The notes under the pieces were generated by a model. That model did no database searches and was not told the origin of the DNA. It saw only the letters and a program-made list of their open reading frames with translations. Made by a program: the position numbers and the translations under genes. A stretch of 64,000 bases of DNA. Source: Clostridia bacterium. GTDB lineage: Bacteria; Bacillota; Clostridia; Christensenellales; SZUA-584. The stretch is from positions 107,279 to 171,278 of the forward strand of contig JABGQS010000003.1 of NCBI GenBank assembly GCA_018648645.1, written 5' to 3'. Numbering within the stretch: the stretch's first letter is position 1; every line of letters begins with the position of its first letter. This document shows positions 42,531 through 52,425 of this stretch, one piece after another.

Positions 42531-43337
42531 ATGGACGAAAACGCATTTAAAGTTAAATTCAACTTTCAAACTTGGTTGAAAGAAGACATCGACGAGAACG
42601 ATTATAATCGCATCGGCAGCGTTTTAAACATGGATGCAGGCATTGTTAAAAGTCTGATAATCGGCTTTGACAAAAGTGTGGCTGAGCAGGCAAGCAAGCT
42701 CGACGAGGACAGAGTCTACTTATCGCAAGTTGATGAGTTATTGGACACCAAAGTCATATTTATCGGCGACTCAATCACAAGCGACAGAGAAAGCTTTGCA
42801 AAGATAATTGCCAAAGTGTTCGCGGAGCATAGCGGTCTAGAGTTTATCGACGCAGGTGTAAGCGGTTGGAGAACAACAGAATTCTTGGACGATTTTCACT
42901 TCAAGGTTCTTGCCCACGAAGCGCAGATTGCACACGTTATGCTCGGCACAAACGGCTTTAGGCGAAGCAGACTAAGTTACGGCAAGTGCAACGTCAGCCC
43001 AATGGAATTCGAGCAGAACATTGGCTACATACTAGATGCACTAAGCGAGAACGGCACAACAACGATAATTTCAACACTGCCGCCGTATGACCTTAACAGC
43101 GAAACGTACGACATCGGCAACTGGACAATCGACACAGACGACTATGAGCAATACAACCGGATAATTGCGGACAGTGCTGCAAAGCACGGAAGCGTTCTAA
43201 ACGATATGCGAAGCGTGTATGCAAAGCACAAAGCAAAAGACCTACTTTTGGACGACGGCGTACATCTCAATAAAGTGGGACAGTACATATTAACAGAGCA
43301 GGTTATAAAAAAGTTAGTTAAGTTACTTAATAAATAA
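42531..43337 (+). CDS. SGNH/GDSL-family hydrolase
   Basis: 268 aa. An N-terminal region of about 75 residues of unknown role precedes the SGNH fold: IFIGDSITSD (block I Ser), GVSGWRTTEF (block II Gly), LGTNG (block III Asn) and DDGVHLN (block V Asp-His). These enzymes remove acetyl or acyl esters, often from sugars. Two in-frame ATGs exist, at 42525 and 42531; AAGGAG directly abuts the first, so the second is better spaced. It has no signal peptide, so it acts inside the cell, perhaps deacetylating imported rhamnose derivatives. Confidence 0.85.
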   Translation: MDENAFKVKFNFQTWLKEDIDENDYNRIGSVLNMDAGIVKSLIIGFDKSVAEQASKLDEDRVYLSQVDELLDTKVIFIGDSITSDRESFAKIIAKVFAEHSGLEFIDAGVSGWRTTEFLDDFHFKVLAHEAQIAHVMLGTNGFRRSRLSYGKCNVSPMEFEQNIGYILDALSENGTTTIISTLPPYDLNSETYDIGNWTIDTDDYEQYNRIIADSAAKHGSVLNDMRSVYAKHKAKDLLLDDGVHLNKVGQYILTEQVIKKLVKLLNK

Positions 43338-43363
43338 TTATTAAATGTACAGGAGGATTTATT

Positions 43364-44443
43364 ATGAGTATGGAGAGCTTAAAGAAACCGAACAAAGAGA
43401 GAATCGTGCAGGCGCTGATTGGCGAAATTCCGGACAGAGTGCCGCACTTTGAAGTGGCTATCGAAGACAAAGTAGTTAAGGAGATTCTGGGGCGTGACGC
43501 CGGCTCAACGCTTGCCGCATCCAGAGGCGCATCGGATGACACATTCTTTGCACCGCCAATGGACCCTAAAGATTATATCGACATCGTCAACTACACCGGT
43601 CAAGACGTTATCGGTTTTGAGTCGCTTTGGGTTCCGGCAAAATACGAAGACGAGCAAGGCAACATGCATATTATCAACGACGGGCGAATCAAGACGTTTG
43701 AAGATCTCGAAAAGGCTATCAAGCCAAACTGGGAGCTCGACCTCGCGCCGCGTAAGCAATACTTCGATGAATACAAGAAGGCGATAGAGGGCACGGACAT
43801 CGGGCTGTTTTACTTGACGGGCGCGCTTTTCCAAAGCTCGTATCAATTCCTCGGCGGTTTCGACGACTTCTTCGTAAACGTATACACAAACAGAGAGCTG
43901 GCCGAAGCGCTGCTCGACATGTGCGTAGATTTCTATCTGCACGCCATCGACATCGCGATAGACGCAGGGCTCACGTTCCTGTTTCTCGCCGACGACGTTT
44001 GCTTCAAGCAAGGCACGTTTCTAGAGCCCGGTCTGTTCAAAGACCTGTGGCTCCCAAGAATGCAGAGATTGGTCAAGCCTGCCAAAGACGCGGGCATTCC
44101 GGTAATGTTCCACTCCTGCGGCAACGTCACGGACATCTTCGAAGACATCATCATGGAACTCGGCGTAGACTGCATCAACCCAATCGAGCCATACAGCAAC
44201 GACATATTCGAAATCAAACGCAAATACGGCGACAAAATCAGCATCAGCGGAAACATCGACATCGCGGGACCGCTTGCTTTTGGCACACCCGAAGAGGTAG
44301 ACGCCGAAGTTAAAGAGCACCTCGAAAAGTTGATGGTCGGCGGCAGATACATTCTGTCTTCTAATCACAGCATCATGAACGACATACCGCTGAAGAATTA
44401 TGACGCATTGATTAATGCTCTGTACAAGTACGGCGTGTATTAA
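43364..44443 (+). CDS. URO-D family protein with intact HxCG motif
   Basis: A 359-aa URO-D superfamily TIM barrel: NKERIVQALIGEIPDRVPHFE at the start, LFLADDVCFKQGTFLEPGLF in the middle, and PVMFHSCGNVTDIFEDIIMELGVDCINPIEP, where HSCG provides the His and Cys of the zinc site of MtaA/CmuA-type methyltransferases. ISISGNIDIAG and GGRYILSSNHSIMNDIP follow. It could act on a methyl or other one-carbon group, but no corrinoid protein is nearby. AGGAGG precedes the ATG. A more divergent family member follows directly. Confidence 0.85.
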   Translation: MSMESLKKPNKERIVQALIGEIPDRVPHFEVAIEDKVVKEILGRDAGSTLAASRGASDDTFFAPPMDPKDYIDIVNYTGQDVIGFESLWVPAKYEDEQGNMHIINDGRIKTFEDLEKAIKPNWELDLAPRKQYFDEYKKAIEGTDIGLFYLTGALFQSSYQFLGGFDDFFVNVYTNRELAEALLDMCVDFYLHAIDIAIDAGLTFLFLADDVCFKQGTFLEPGLFKDLWLPRMQRLVKPAKDAGIPVMFHSCGNVTDIFEDIIMELGVDCINPIEPYSNDIFEIKRKYGDKISISGNIDIAGPLAFGTPEEVDAEVKEHLEKLMVGGRYILSSNHSIMNDIPLKNYDALINALYKYGVY

Positions 44444-44464
44444 GCGTTTCTAGAGGGAGAAGTT

Positions 44465-45784
44465 ATGGATTATACAGTAATGAGCAACGTGCACGACGAA
44501 ACAAAACACTTTGCTCAAATCGTTATAAGCGATAAAGAGAGAAACAGGCTTCGTGAGCTCGCCGCCCAGTGGATAGCTATTGCGAACGAGCCCATCATGA
44601 CCACGCGCAAGCGGCAGTGGAAGGCCGTCAGGGACCTTAAACCCGAGCGCCCGATGATACTCTTCGAGACATTCACGGTTTCGGGTTTCTTAACTGACGA
44701 CGAGCTTTTGTGCGAAAACGAAATGCTGCGAAACGTAGAGAAATTTCTGCTTTACGGAATTCGGCAGTACAACAACGTCGGTGATGATATCGTTCTCGAA
44801 AAGTACTTTAGAATTCCTTGGAAGATTCACAAGTCAGATTACGGAGTGTCGATAGTCGAGCACCACGCTGACGACTCGATGGGCTATATGTCCAACTTCC
44901 CGATACACACACCCGACGATTTAGACAAGCTGAAAGAGCGCACATTCGAGGTGGACAGAAACGAAACTCTGGGGCTTAAAAACGCGCTGGAGGAGATATT
45001 CGGCGACATCCTGCCGGTCAAAGTCGGCAACTACGACAACTTCTTTGCAGACAGCGGGTTCAACCCGTTCTGCGGTCTAAACTTTGTCGGCACAACGATG
45101 GACGCTTTCAAGCTGATGGGCAACGACAACCTTCTGATGTGGCCGTATGACCACCCCGAAGCTGTTCACAGAATAATGCGCTTTTTAACGGACGATCGAA
45201 TCCGCTACTTTAACTGGATGAAGGATGAAGGGCTGTTCGACTTCAACACCGACAACCAGTTTGCGGGACCCAGCGGCTACGGCTACGTTTCCGACCTGCC
45301 CGCTGTCGGCACAGACAAGCAAATAGAGCTGACGGATCTTTGGGTTTGGCCCGAGTCGCAGGAATGCGCGATGGTCTCCCCGCCGATGTTCGACGAGTTT
45401 TACCTAAAGTACATCGCAGAGGTTGCGAACATGTTCGGCATGGCATACTACGGCTGCTGCGAGGAGGTCGGCGACCGCTTTATTCAGATCAAGAACGCGA
45501 TACCAAACCTGCGCACAGTTTCTGTTTCAGGCTGGAACGATTTCGAAAAAGTTGCAGAGATGATTGGCAAAGACTACGTATACTGCAGAAAACCGACTCC
45601 GGCGCATATGAGCAACGCAGGCGACTGGGAGCTGATGGAGAAGGATTTATCTGTCACATACGAGGCAACCAAAAAACACGGCTGCTCAACTGAGCTGATT
45701 GTGCGCGACGTATATGACGTAGGCGGCGACATGAAACGCTTACCGCAGTGGGTAGAGCTGGCGAAGAAGACATTCGGGATATAG
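44465..45784 (+). CDS. Divergent URO-D superfamily protein
   Basis: 439 aa, much longer than typical UroD. The first 100 residues (KERNRLRELAAQWIAIANEPIMTTRKRQWKAV and PERPMILFETF) and NFPIHTPDDLDKLKER resemble large URO-D-like proteins of Firmicutes with no known function. The motif position of HxCG reads MAYYGCCEEVGDRF, giving Cys-Cys without His. Tyr and Trp are frequent (LWVWPESQECAMVSPPMFDEFYLKYI). AGAGGGAG precedes the ATG, 21 bases after the preceding URO-D gene. The two may form a hetero-complex; this is inference. Confidence 0.75.
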   Translation: MDYTVMSNVHDETKHFAQIVISDKERNRLRELAAQWIAIANEPIMTTRKRQWKAVRDLKPERPMILFETFTVSGFLTDDELLCENEMLRNVEKFLLYGIRQYNNVGDDIVLEKYFRIPWKIHKSDYGVSIVEHHADDSMGYMSNFPIHTPDDLDKLKERTFEVDRNETLGLKNALEEIFGDILPVKVGNYDNFFADSGFNPFCGLNFVGTTMDAFKLMGNDNLLMWPYDHPEAVHRIMRFLTDDRIRYFNWMKDEGLFDFNTDNQFAGPSGYGYVSDLPAVGTDKQIELTDLWVWPESQECAMVSPPMFDEFYLKYIAEVANMFGMAYYGCCEEVGDRFIQIKNAIPNLRTVSVSGWNDFEKVAEMIGKDYVYCRKPTPAHMSNAGDWELMEKDLSVTYEATKKHGCSTELIVRDVYDVGGDMKRLPQWVELAKKTFGI

Positions 45785-45802
45785 CACAATAGAGGAGAAG
45801 AG

Positions 45803-47032
45803 ATGAACAACCTAAACGAAAAACAAAAGATACTGATAGATGATTTGGCAAGCAAGAACATAGACGCAGCAGCTGTAAAACAAGCAGTCAAAGACCTTGT
45901 GGTAGAGCTTCCGTCTTGGGCAGTCGGCAACTCGGGCACGCGCTACGGCACGTTCCGCGACAAAGGTGCTGCGCGTACAATATGGGACAAAATTGACGAT
46001 TGCGCCGAAATCCAAAGAGTGCTTGGCACATGCCCGGTCATGGCAAGCCATGTGCTTTGGGATGTGACGGACGACGGGCAGTATACGCCTGTTCGCGAGT
46101 ACGCACAAAGCAAAGGAATGCGCATCGGCACCGTGCACCCAAACACGTTTGCAGGGCAAGAGTTTCGATACGGCAGCCTTTGCAGTCCGATAAAGGCAGT
46201 GCGCGAACAGTCACACGCACACTTTATAGACTGCGTTCGAATTGCTCGCGAAATGGGCAGCAAAGTAATCGGTATGTGGATTGCTGATGGAACCAACTAT
46301 CCGGGGCAAGACAACCTGCGTGAGCGCAAACATCGCCTGTACGACGGACTAAAAGTGTTGTACGATGCGCTGGATGACGATATGCAAATGGTGCTGGAAT
46401 ACAAACCGTTCGAGCCGTTCTTCTATACGGCCGATGTGCAGGACTGGGGCATGAGCAAGCTGATGTGTGACAAACTCGGCGACAAAGCGAAGGTGCTGGT
46501 AGACCTCGGGCATCACTTGGCTGGCGTTAATATTGAGCAGATTGTATCGATACTGCTCGACGAGAATAAGATGGGTGGTTTCCACTTCAACAACAGAAGA
46601 TACGCAGACGACGATCTCATAACCGGCACAGTAAAGCCGTTCGAGTTGTTCATCATATTTAAAGAGATTGTGGATGCAAAATATGAAGGTCTTAATACCG
46701 ACATCACATATATGCTCGACCAATCGCATAATATCGAGCCTAGCCTCGAGGGCATCATCTACTCGGTTATGAACATTCAGACTAGCTACGCTAAATCGCT
46801 TATTATCGACAGAGACGCGCTGAAAATCTCGCAGCAGGACAACGACACCATTCTCAGCAACAAGATAATAATGGACGCGTTCAACACCGACGTAGAGCCA
46901 CTGCTCGCAGCAGCGAGACAAGAGCTTGGGCTAAGCCATATCGACCCGATACAAAACTATCGAGACGGCGGTTGGGCAAAAAAAATCGCGTCAGAGCGCG
47001 AAGACGACGGCATCAACACACTGGGAGGCTGA
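45803..47032 (+). CDS. rhaI: L-rhamnose isomerase, RhaI type
   Basis: A 409-aa sugar isomerase. ELPSWAVGNSGTRYGTF, WIADGTNYPGQDN, VLEYKPFEPFFYTADVQDWG (Glu), DLGHHLAGVNIEQIV (Asp/His) and GGFHFNNRRYADDDLITG (metal Asp residues) match the RhaI group known from Gram-positives and Pseudomonas. It converts L-rhamnose to L-rhamnulose, often with broad aldose specificity. GAGGAG precedes the ATG. A second, RhaA-type isomerase lies at 51159 in the same operon. The two are only remotely related, so their real substrates may differ. Confidence 0.9.
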   Translation: MNNLNEKQKILIDDLASKNIDAAAVKQAVKDLVVELPSWAVGNSGTRYGTFRDKGAARTIWDKIDDCAEIQRVLGTCPVMASHVLWDVTDDGQYTPVREYAQSKGMRIGTVHPNTFAGQEFRYGSLCSPIKAVREQSHAHFIDCVRIAREMGSKVIGMWIADGTNYPGQDNLRERKHRLYDGLKVLYDALDDDMQMVLEYKPFEPFFYTADVQDWGMSKLMCDKLGDKAKVLVDLGHHLAGVNIEQIVSILLDENKMGGFHFNNRRYADDDLITGTVKPFELFIIFKEIVDAKYEGLNTDITYMLDQSHNIEPSLEGIIYSVMNIQTSYAKSLIIDRDALKISQQDNDTILSNKIIMDAFNTDVEPLLAAARQELGLSHIDPIQNYRDGGWAKKIASEREDDGINTLGG

Positions 47033-47034
47033 GC

Positions 47035-48084
47035 ATGACAGGCAGACAGCGGATAATAGCCGCACTCAACAGACAAACACCGGACGCAGTTCCGACAATG
47101 GAGTGGACGATGCACCCTCGCGTCATGAAAGACATGAACGGCGTAGCAAACGACCTAGATTTTGCGGTAAAAGCGGGGCTGGATGGCGTTGCGATATCGC
47201 TCGATTACAGCAGAAAAACCATCGACGACAAACACTTTGTGGACGAATGGGGGGTCACTCGCGTGTCTTACGACGATTACCCAAATCCCGTTGGATACCC
47301 GATAAAAACAATGGCAGATTTCGAGAAACACTTCATTCCCGACCCGGATGCAGAATTTCGCTTCGATAAAATCAAGAACGCGATGAGTGAGGTCGGAGAC
47401 GAGATTGCGGTGGTCGCAAGAGTGAAAGACGTATTCTCGCAGCCGCGCGACATGATGGGCTTCGAAGACTTCCTGATGGGGTTCTATCTCGAGCCTGAAC
47501 TTATCGAAGCGCTGATGAAAATGTGCGTAACGCACAGCACTAAAATCGCGAAAAATCTCGTCGAGCTAGGCGTAGAAGCTATCGTAATCGGCGACGATAT
47601 AGCAAACAACACAGGATTGCTGATGCGACCCGAAATGTACATGGAGCAGGTCTACCCATACTTCAAAGAGTTGGTGGGTAACTTTAAAGATCTCGGATTG
47701 CTGGTAATCAAGCACAGTGACGGCGATCTTCGCGCAGTACTGGATGAGCTGGTGGACACCGGCATCGACTGTCTTGATCCAATCGACCCGCTTGGCAACA
47801 TGGACATGGCACACATGAAGAAGACGTACGGCGAGCGAATCGCGCTCAAAGGCAACGTAGACTGCGTCAGCACTCTGGTTGATAAATCGCCTGCACACGT
47901 GCGCAAAGAGACCGCGCAATGCATACTAGATGGCAGCATAGGCGGCGGTCACATCATCTCTTCAAGCAACTCGATTCACAGGGGCATCAGCCCGGTGAAC
48001 TATCAAGTATTTCTAGACACGGTGAAAGAGCTAGGCACATACCCGATAGACGAAAATAGACTGAAAGAAGTGATTAGCGAATGA
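47035..48084 (+). CDS. URO-D family protein, metal motif altered (HSDG)
   Basis: 349 aa starting TGRQRIIAALNRQTPDAVPTMEW. IVIGDDIANNTGLLMRPEMY and LLVIKHSDGDLRAVLDELVDTGIDCLDPIDP give the family fold, but HxCG is HSDG: the His stays and the Cys is Asp. IALKGNVDCVSTL and GGHIISSSNSIHRGI follow. CTGGGAGG sets the ATG at 47035, although the frame is open to 46972. It overlaps rhamnulokinase by 4 bases, so its product is made together with a sugar kinase. The reaction is unknown. Confidence 0.83.
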   Translation: MTGRQRIIAALNRQTPDAVPTMEWTMHPRVMKDMNGVANDLDFAVKAGLDGVAISLDYSRKTIDDKHFVDEWGVTRVSYDDYPNPVGYPIKTMADFEKHFIPDPDAEFRFDKIKNAMSEVGDEIAVVARVKDVFSQPRDMMGFEDFLMGFYLEPELIEALMKMCVTHSTKIAKNLVELGVEAIVIGDDIANNTGLLMRPEMYMEQVYPYFKELVGNFKDLGLLVIKHSDGDLRAVLDELVDTGIDCLDPIDPLGNMDMAHMKKTYGERIALKGNVDCVSTLVDKSPAHVRKETAQCILDGSIGGGHIISSSNSIHRGISPVNYQVFLDTVKELGTYPIDENRLKEVISE

Positions 48085-49571
48085 GTACAAAAAGACACTT
48101 AGCGTTCGACCTGGGGGCCGAGAGCGGGCGAGCAATCGTCGGCGAAATTATTGACGGCAAACTACAGCTGACGGAGATACACCGCTTTGCGACACAAGGT
48201 ATACATGTTAACGGCAGCATGCGCTGGGACGTATATCGTTTGTTTGGCGAGCTTAAAGAAGGCATCCGCAAATATGTGGCAGTATACGGAAGCGAGCTAA
48301 GCACCATCGGTGTCGATACGTGGGGCGTAGACTTCGGCCTGCTCGACAAGCGCGGCAAGCTGATCGGCATACCGTATCATTATCGTGATAAACGCAGCGA
48401 AGGCACAGACGAGATACTCGAGCTGAAAATGGGACACGAGCGGGTATACGAGCTGACAGGTATTCAGTTTTTGTACATTAACACAATCAACCAGCTTATT
48501 TCTATGAAAAGAGACAATGACCCTTCGCTGGAAATTGCGCAGGACATGCTATTTATGGGCGACTTACTGCACTATTTTCTGTCGGGGAAGGTTTGCGCAG
48601 AGTATACACTCGCATCCGTTTCGCAGCTATACAATACCACTAAATGCGAATGGAGCGATGAGATATTCGACGCGTTCGACATCCCAAAATCGCTGCAAAC
48701 CAAAGTGGTTCGTGCTGGTGACCAAATCGGCAATATCCGCGGCGACCTCGCGAAAGAAACAGGTATCTCGCCGCAAACGATAATCGTCGCACCCGGTGTG
48801 CACGACACCGCAAGCGCATTTGCAGCAGCGCCGTCAGAGGGCGAAAACTGGGCAGCAATAAGCTCGGGTACTTGGTCACTCGCAGGTCTCGAGATAGACA
48901 AACCAATAACAAACAAAGCTAGTTTCGAGATGAACATATCCAACTCGGGCGGAGTGCTTAACAAAACGCTCTTTTTAAAGAACGTGATGGGGCTTTGGAT
49001 TATTCAGCAATGTAAAAAGACGTGGAATAATACCGAGCCGGACTTGGGTTACGGCGAAATTGTCACTCGTGCTCACAGCACAAAACCGTTTGCCGGCATG
49101 ATTGATCCGGATGACAGCGCATTCCTAAATCCGCAAAACGCACCGCAAGCTGTTGCGGATTATCTCAAAAAAACGGGACAGTCTTCGGTCGACCCAAACG
49201 ATGTAGGACAGATCGCCAGAATTGTATTCGAAGGATTGGCACTCAAGTACCGCAACGTTTTTGGTAAACTCGCGAGTGCCACGGACAAACGCATTGAGGT
49301 GCTGCACATTATGGGCGGCGGTATCAAAAACGAAATGCTCAACCAGTTTGCAGCAAACTCTATGAATTTGCGTATAATCGCCGGTCCAATCGAAGCAACT
49401 GCGGCGGGCAACATACTGATGCAAGCATACGGAGTCGGAGAAATCGACTCGCTAGCGCAGCTGCGCAGCGTAGTCCGCGACTCGTTCGATCTTAAAACAT
49501 ACGAGCCGCAAGACACGAAGGATTGGGAGTCTGCATACCAAAGTTTCTTAAAGGTCTGTGCTATAGAATAA
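48081..49571 (+). CDS. rhaB: Rhamnulokinase
   Basis: 496 aa of the FGGY carbohydrate kinase family. LAFDLGAESGRAIVGEI is the phosphate-1 loop, GVDTWGVDFGLLD is the RhaB-specific segment, PGVHDTASAFAAAP and SSGTWSLAGLE form the second lobe, and MGGGIKNEMLNQFAANS is the adenosine motif. It phosphorylates L-rhamnulose to L-rhamnulose 1-phosphate. The length is close to E. coli RhaB (489). It starts inside the stop region of the URO-D gene (ATGA). A short hairpin follows before the next gene. Confidence 0.95.
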   Translation: MSTKRHLAFDLGAESGRAIVGEIIDGKLQLTEIHRFATQGIHVNGSMRWDVYRLFGELKEGIRKYVAVYGSELSTIGVDTWGVDFGLLDKRGKLIGIPYHYRDKRSEGTDEILELKMGHERVYELTGIQFLYINTINQLISMKRDNDPSLEIAQDMLFMGDLLHYFLSGKVCAEYTLASVSQLYNTTKCEWSDEIFDAFDIPKSLQTKVVRAGDQIGNIRGDLAKETGISPQTIIVAPGVHDTASAFAAAPSEGENWAAISSGTWSLAGLEIDKPITNKASFEMNISNSGGVLNKTLFLKNVMGLWIIQQCKKTWNNTEPDLGYGEIVTRAHSTKPFAGMIDPDDSAFLNPQNAPQAVADYLKKTGQSSVDPNDVGQIARIVFEGLALKYRNVFGKLASATDKRIEVLHIMGGGIKNEMLNQFAANSMNLRIIAGPIEATAAGNILMQAYGVGEIDSLAQLRSVVRDSFDLKTYEPQDTKDWESAYQSFLKVCAIE

Positions 49572-49580
49572 CAATCAAAG

Positions 49581-49601
49581 TGCGGTGTCGATGATACCGC
49601 A
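49581..49601 (+). terminator. Short hairpin after rhaB
   Basis: TGCGGTGTC pairs with GATACCGCA around GAT and is followed by TTCTTTG. It may reduce readthrough inside the operon rather than stop it, since the next gene has no clear promoter of its own. Confidence 0.5.
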
Positions 49602-49632
49602 TTCTTTGTAACAACGCTTTTGGAGAAGAGAT

Positions 49633-51123
49633 ATGTTAACCAAAAAAGTGACAAAACCCCGAATCGGGCTATACGGCGTAGGTCTAAAGGCATACTGGTC
49701 TCAGTTCGAGGGTCTAAAGAATCGGCTTGTCGGCTACATCGATTTCATCGAGGGCAAGTTGTCCGCACACGGCGAAGTGTTCAACTTCGGTCTTGTCGAT
49801 GACGAAACGCGGGGCAGAGACGCCGGCGAGTTTTTCAACGCAAACAACGTAGACATCATATTCATGTACAGCGCAACATACTGCACCAGCTCGTGCGTGC
49901 TGCCCGTTCACCAAATTTGCAGCGCTCCGCTTGTTATTCTTAACATGCAGCCGGCTGTGCAAATGAACTATTCTGAAACATCAACAGGGCAGTGGCTTGC
50001 ACATTGCGGTGCTTGTCCGGTACCCGAGTTTACCAGCGTTTTTGAGCGCGCAGGCATCAAATGCCGCATCGTAAACGGGCTGCTCGGGCAAAGCGAAACA
50101 CCCGCCGTATCAATAACGGACGAGAACACGGCGCAGCGCCCAGAAGCAATAAAAGCATGGCAGCAAATTGACGACTGGTGCAAAGCGGCAGGCGTAAAGC
50201 GAATGCTTGGCAAGGCGCGCTTTGGTTTCCTCGGCAACAACTACAGCGGCATGCTCGACATGTACAGCGACTACACGATGCTTTCGGCGCAATTAGGGCT
50301 GCATATAGAGCTGGTCGAAATGTGCGATCTCGAAAAACACTTCAAAGATATCAGTGATTATGAGGTCAAGCAAAAGGTCGAAGAGATCGAGCGCTTTTTC
50401 GTAATCTCGGGCGACTCACCTTCCGACCCAATCGCAAAAAAGCCAACCAATGAGCAGATGGCATGGTCGGCAAAGGTGGCGGTCGCGCAGGAAAAACTAG
50501 TGGGCGAGTACAGCCTCGACGCGTTGACATACTATTATCACGGCACCGGCGACAACTACTACGAGCGTTTGCAAGGCGGCTTCATCGTTGGGCACTCGCT
50601 ACTCACGGCAAGCGGCATACCGTGCGCGGGCGAAGGCGATCTTAAAACCAACGTTGCCATGAAAATCTGCGACGCGCTTAATACAGGCGGCAGCTATACC
50701 GAAATCGTAGGCACCGATTACAACTTTGGCACCATGATTCTCGGTCACGACGGGCCTTTCCACATCCTCATATCCAACGGCAAACCTGTGCTGCGCGGCA
50801 TGGGGGTATACCATGGCAAAAAAGGCAGCGGCGTGTCTGTCGAAGCCAACGTAAAAACAGGCGCCATCACAACGCTCGGCGTCACGCAAACGTGCGACGG
50901 TAATCTCAAGATGATTATCAGCGAAGGTGAGGCGCTGCAGCATCCAACACTTATGGTGGGCAACACGTCCACGCACGTGAAGTTCCCGCTGACCCCCGCA
51001 GAATATATGGACAAGTGGTTCAAAGAAGCACCAACGCACCATTGCGCAATGGCAGTGGGGCACAATAAAGATTTGTTTACAAAAACGGCAGATTTATTGG
51101 AAATTTCGTCCGTTATCGTATAG
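49633..51123 (+). CDS. L-arabinose/L-fucose isomerase-fold protein
   Basis: A 496-aa protein of the AraA/FucI-like group. The N-terminal Rossmann-like part has RIGLYGVGLKAYWSQFEGLK and VDIIFMYSATYCTSSCVLPVHQ; the central part has FGFLGNNYSGMLDMYSDYTM; the C-terminus has GFIVGHSLLTASGIPCAGEGDLKT and TDYNFGTMILGHDGPFHI. Such proteins isomerise aldoses using Mn2+. GGAGAAGAG precedes the ATG. With RhaI and RhaA it gives three predicted aldose isomerases in one operon, so it may serve a different deoxysugar such as fucose. Confidence 0.82.
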   Translation: MLTKKVTKPRIGLYGVGLKAYWSQFEGLKNRLVGYIDFIEGKLSAHGEVFNFGLVDDETRGRDAGEFFNANNVDIIFMYSATYCTSSCVLPVHQICSAPLVILNMQPAVQMNYSETSTGQWLAHCGACPVPEFTSVFERAGIKCRIVNGLLGQSETPAVSITDENTAQRPEAIKAWQQIDDWCKAAGVKRMLGKARFGFLGNNYSGMLDMYSDYTMLSAQLGLHIELVEMCDLEKHFKDISDYEVKQKVEEIERFFVISGDSPSDPIAKKPTNEQMAWSAKVAVAQEKLVGEYSLDALTYYYHGTGDNYYERLQGGFIVGHSLLTASGIPCAGEGDLKTNVAMKICDALNTGGSYTEIVGTDYNFGTMILGHDGPFHILISNGKPVLRGMGVYHGKKGSGVSVEANVKTGAITTLGVTQTCDGNLKMIISEGEALQHPTLMVGNTSTHVKFPLTPAEYMDKWFKEAPTHHCAMAVGHNKDLFTKTADLLEISSVIV

Positions 51124-51158
51124 AATGTAATTTGCACTGTAAAAGTGAGGAGAATACT

Positions 51159-52415
51159 ATGAGAAGCAACAACGAAATTAAGAAAGACTACGAAATCGCT
51201 AAAAGCAGATATGCCGGTCTTGGCGTAAACACTGACAAAGCTATTGAGAACCTGAAAAAAGTGTCTTTGTCTGTTCACTGCTGGCAGGGCGACGACGTCA
51301 CCGGTCTCGAAGGCGGAGGGGCGCTTACGGGCGGCATCATGGCGACGGGCAAATATATGGGCAAAGCTCGCGATGGCGATGAGCTTCGTGCCGATATCGA
51401 CAAAGCGTTTTCGCTGATACCCGGCAGCAAGAAACTTAATCTACACGCCAGCTACGCAGAGTTCGAAGGCGAGCCGGTTGACCGCGACAAAATCGGTCCG
51501 CAACATTTCGCGAAATGGATAGACTGGGCAAAGAAAAACGGCATCGGCATGGACTTCAACCCGACGCTGTTCTCTCACGATATGTTCCGCGACAACATGA
51601 CGATTACACACCCCGACGATACAATTCGTCAGTTTTGGATAGAGCACTGCAAACGCACGCGCGAGATTGGCGCAGAGATTGGGCGTCAGCTGGGTCAGCC
51701 GTGCGTCAACAACATTTGGGCTGCAGACGGCATGAAAGATACACCCGCCGACAGAATGGGCGCGCGCCAGCGTTTGAAAGACTCTCTCGACGAGATATTC
51801 GAGCGCAAGTTTGACAAAAACCACTTGGTGGACGCTGTAGAAAGCAAGCTTTTCGGCATAGGTTCAGAAAGCTTCGTGCCGGGTTCCTTCGAGTTCTATC
51901 TCGGTTACGCGGTCAAAAACAACCTGACGCTGTGTCTGGATTCCGGGCACTATCACCCGACTGAAACGATATCAGACAAAATCAGCTCAGCGCTTCTGTA
52001 CATCGACACCGTGCTTCTTCACGTATCGCGCGGCGTTCGCTGGGACAGCGACCACGTGGCAACGCTATCCGATGACACCAAGCAAATCGCGCGAGAATGC
52101 GTAGCTTCCGGCATGGACAGAATCTTCTACGCGCTCGACTTTTTCGATGCCAGCATCAACCGCATCGCGGCGTGGGTAATCGGCTCTCGCGCGTTCCTAA
52201 AGGCAATGATGATTGCGCTTCTGGAAATGCCCGCGATCAAACAAGCAGAAGAGAACTTCGATTACACAACCCGCTTTGCGCTGACCGAAGAAGAAAAGCA
52301 GCTTCCATGGGGCGCTGTGTGGGACGAGTACTGCGCGCAGTGCGGCGTGCCGGTCGGTTTCGATTGGCTAGGAGAAGTTCGCAAATACGAAGACGAAGTA
52401 TTATCAAAACGATAA
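51159..52415 (+). CDS. rhaA: L-rhamnose isomerase, RhaA type
   Basis: 418 aa, the size of RhaA in Bacillus and E. coli. LSVHCWQGDDVTGLEGG, LNLHASYAEFEG, GIGMDFNPTLFSH, CVNNIWAADGMKD, ESFVPGSFEFYLGYAV, CLDSGHYHPTETI and LHVSRGVRWDSDHV are diagnostic, including the metal-binding Glu, Asp and His positions. It converts L-rhamnose to L-rhamnulose. The frame is open to 51132, but GTGAGGAG is spaced for the ATG at 51159. The aldolase gene begins 10 bases after its stop. Confidence 0.95.
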   Translation: MRSNNEIKKDYEIAKSRYAGLGVNTDKAIENLKKVSLSVHCWQGDDVTGLEGGGALTGGIMATGKYMGKARDGDELRADIDKAFSLIPGSKKLNLHASYAEFEGEPVDRDKIGPQHFAKWIDWAKKNGIGMDFNPTLFSHDMFRDNMTITHPDDTIRQFWIEHCKRTREIGAEIGRQLGQPCVNNIWAADGMKDTPADRMGARQRLKDSLDEIFERKFDKNHLVDAVESKLFGIGSESFVPGSFEFYLGYAVKNNLTLCLDSGHYHPTETISDKISSALLYIDTVLLHVSRGVRWDSDHVATLSDDTKQIARECVASGMDRIFYALDFFDASINRIAAWVIGSRAFLKAMMIALLEMPAIKQAEENFDYTTRFALTEEEKQLPWGAVWDEYCAQCGVPVGFDWLGEVRKYEDEVLSKR

Positions 52416-52425
52416 GGAGATATAC

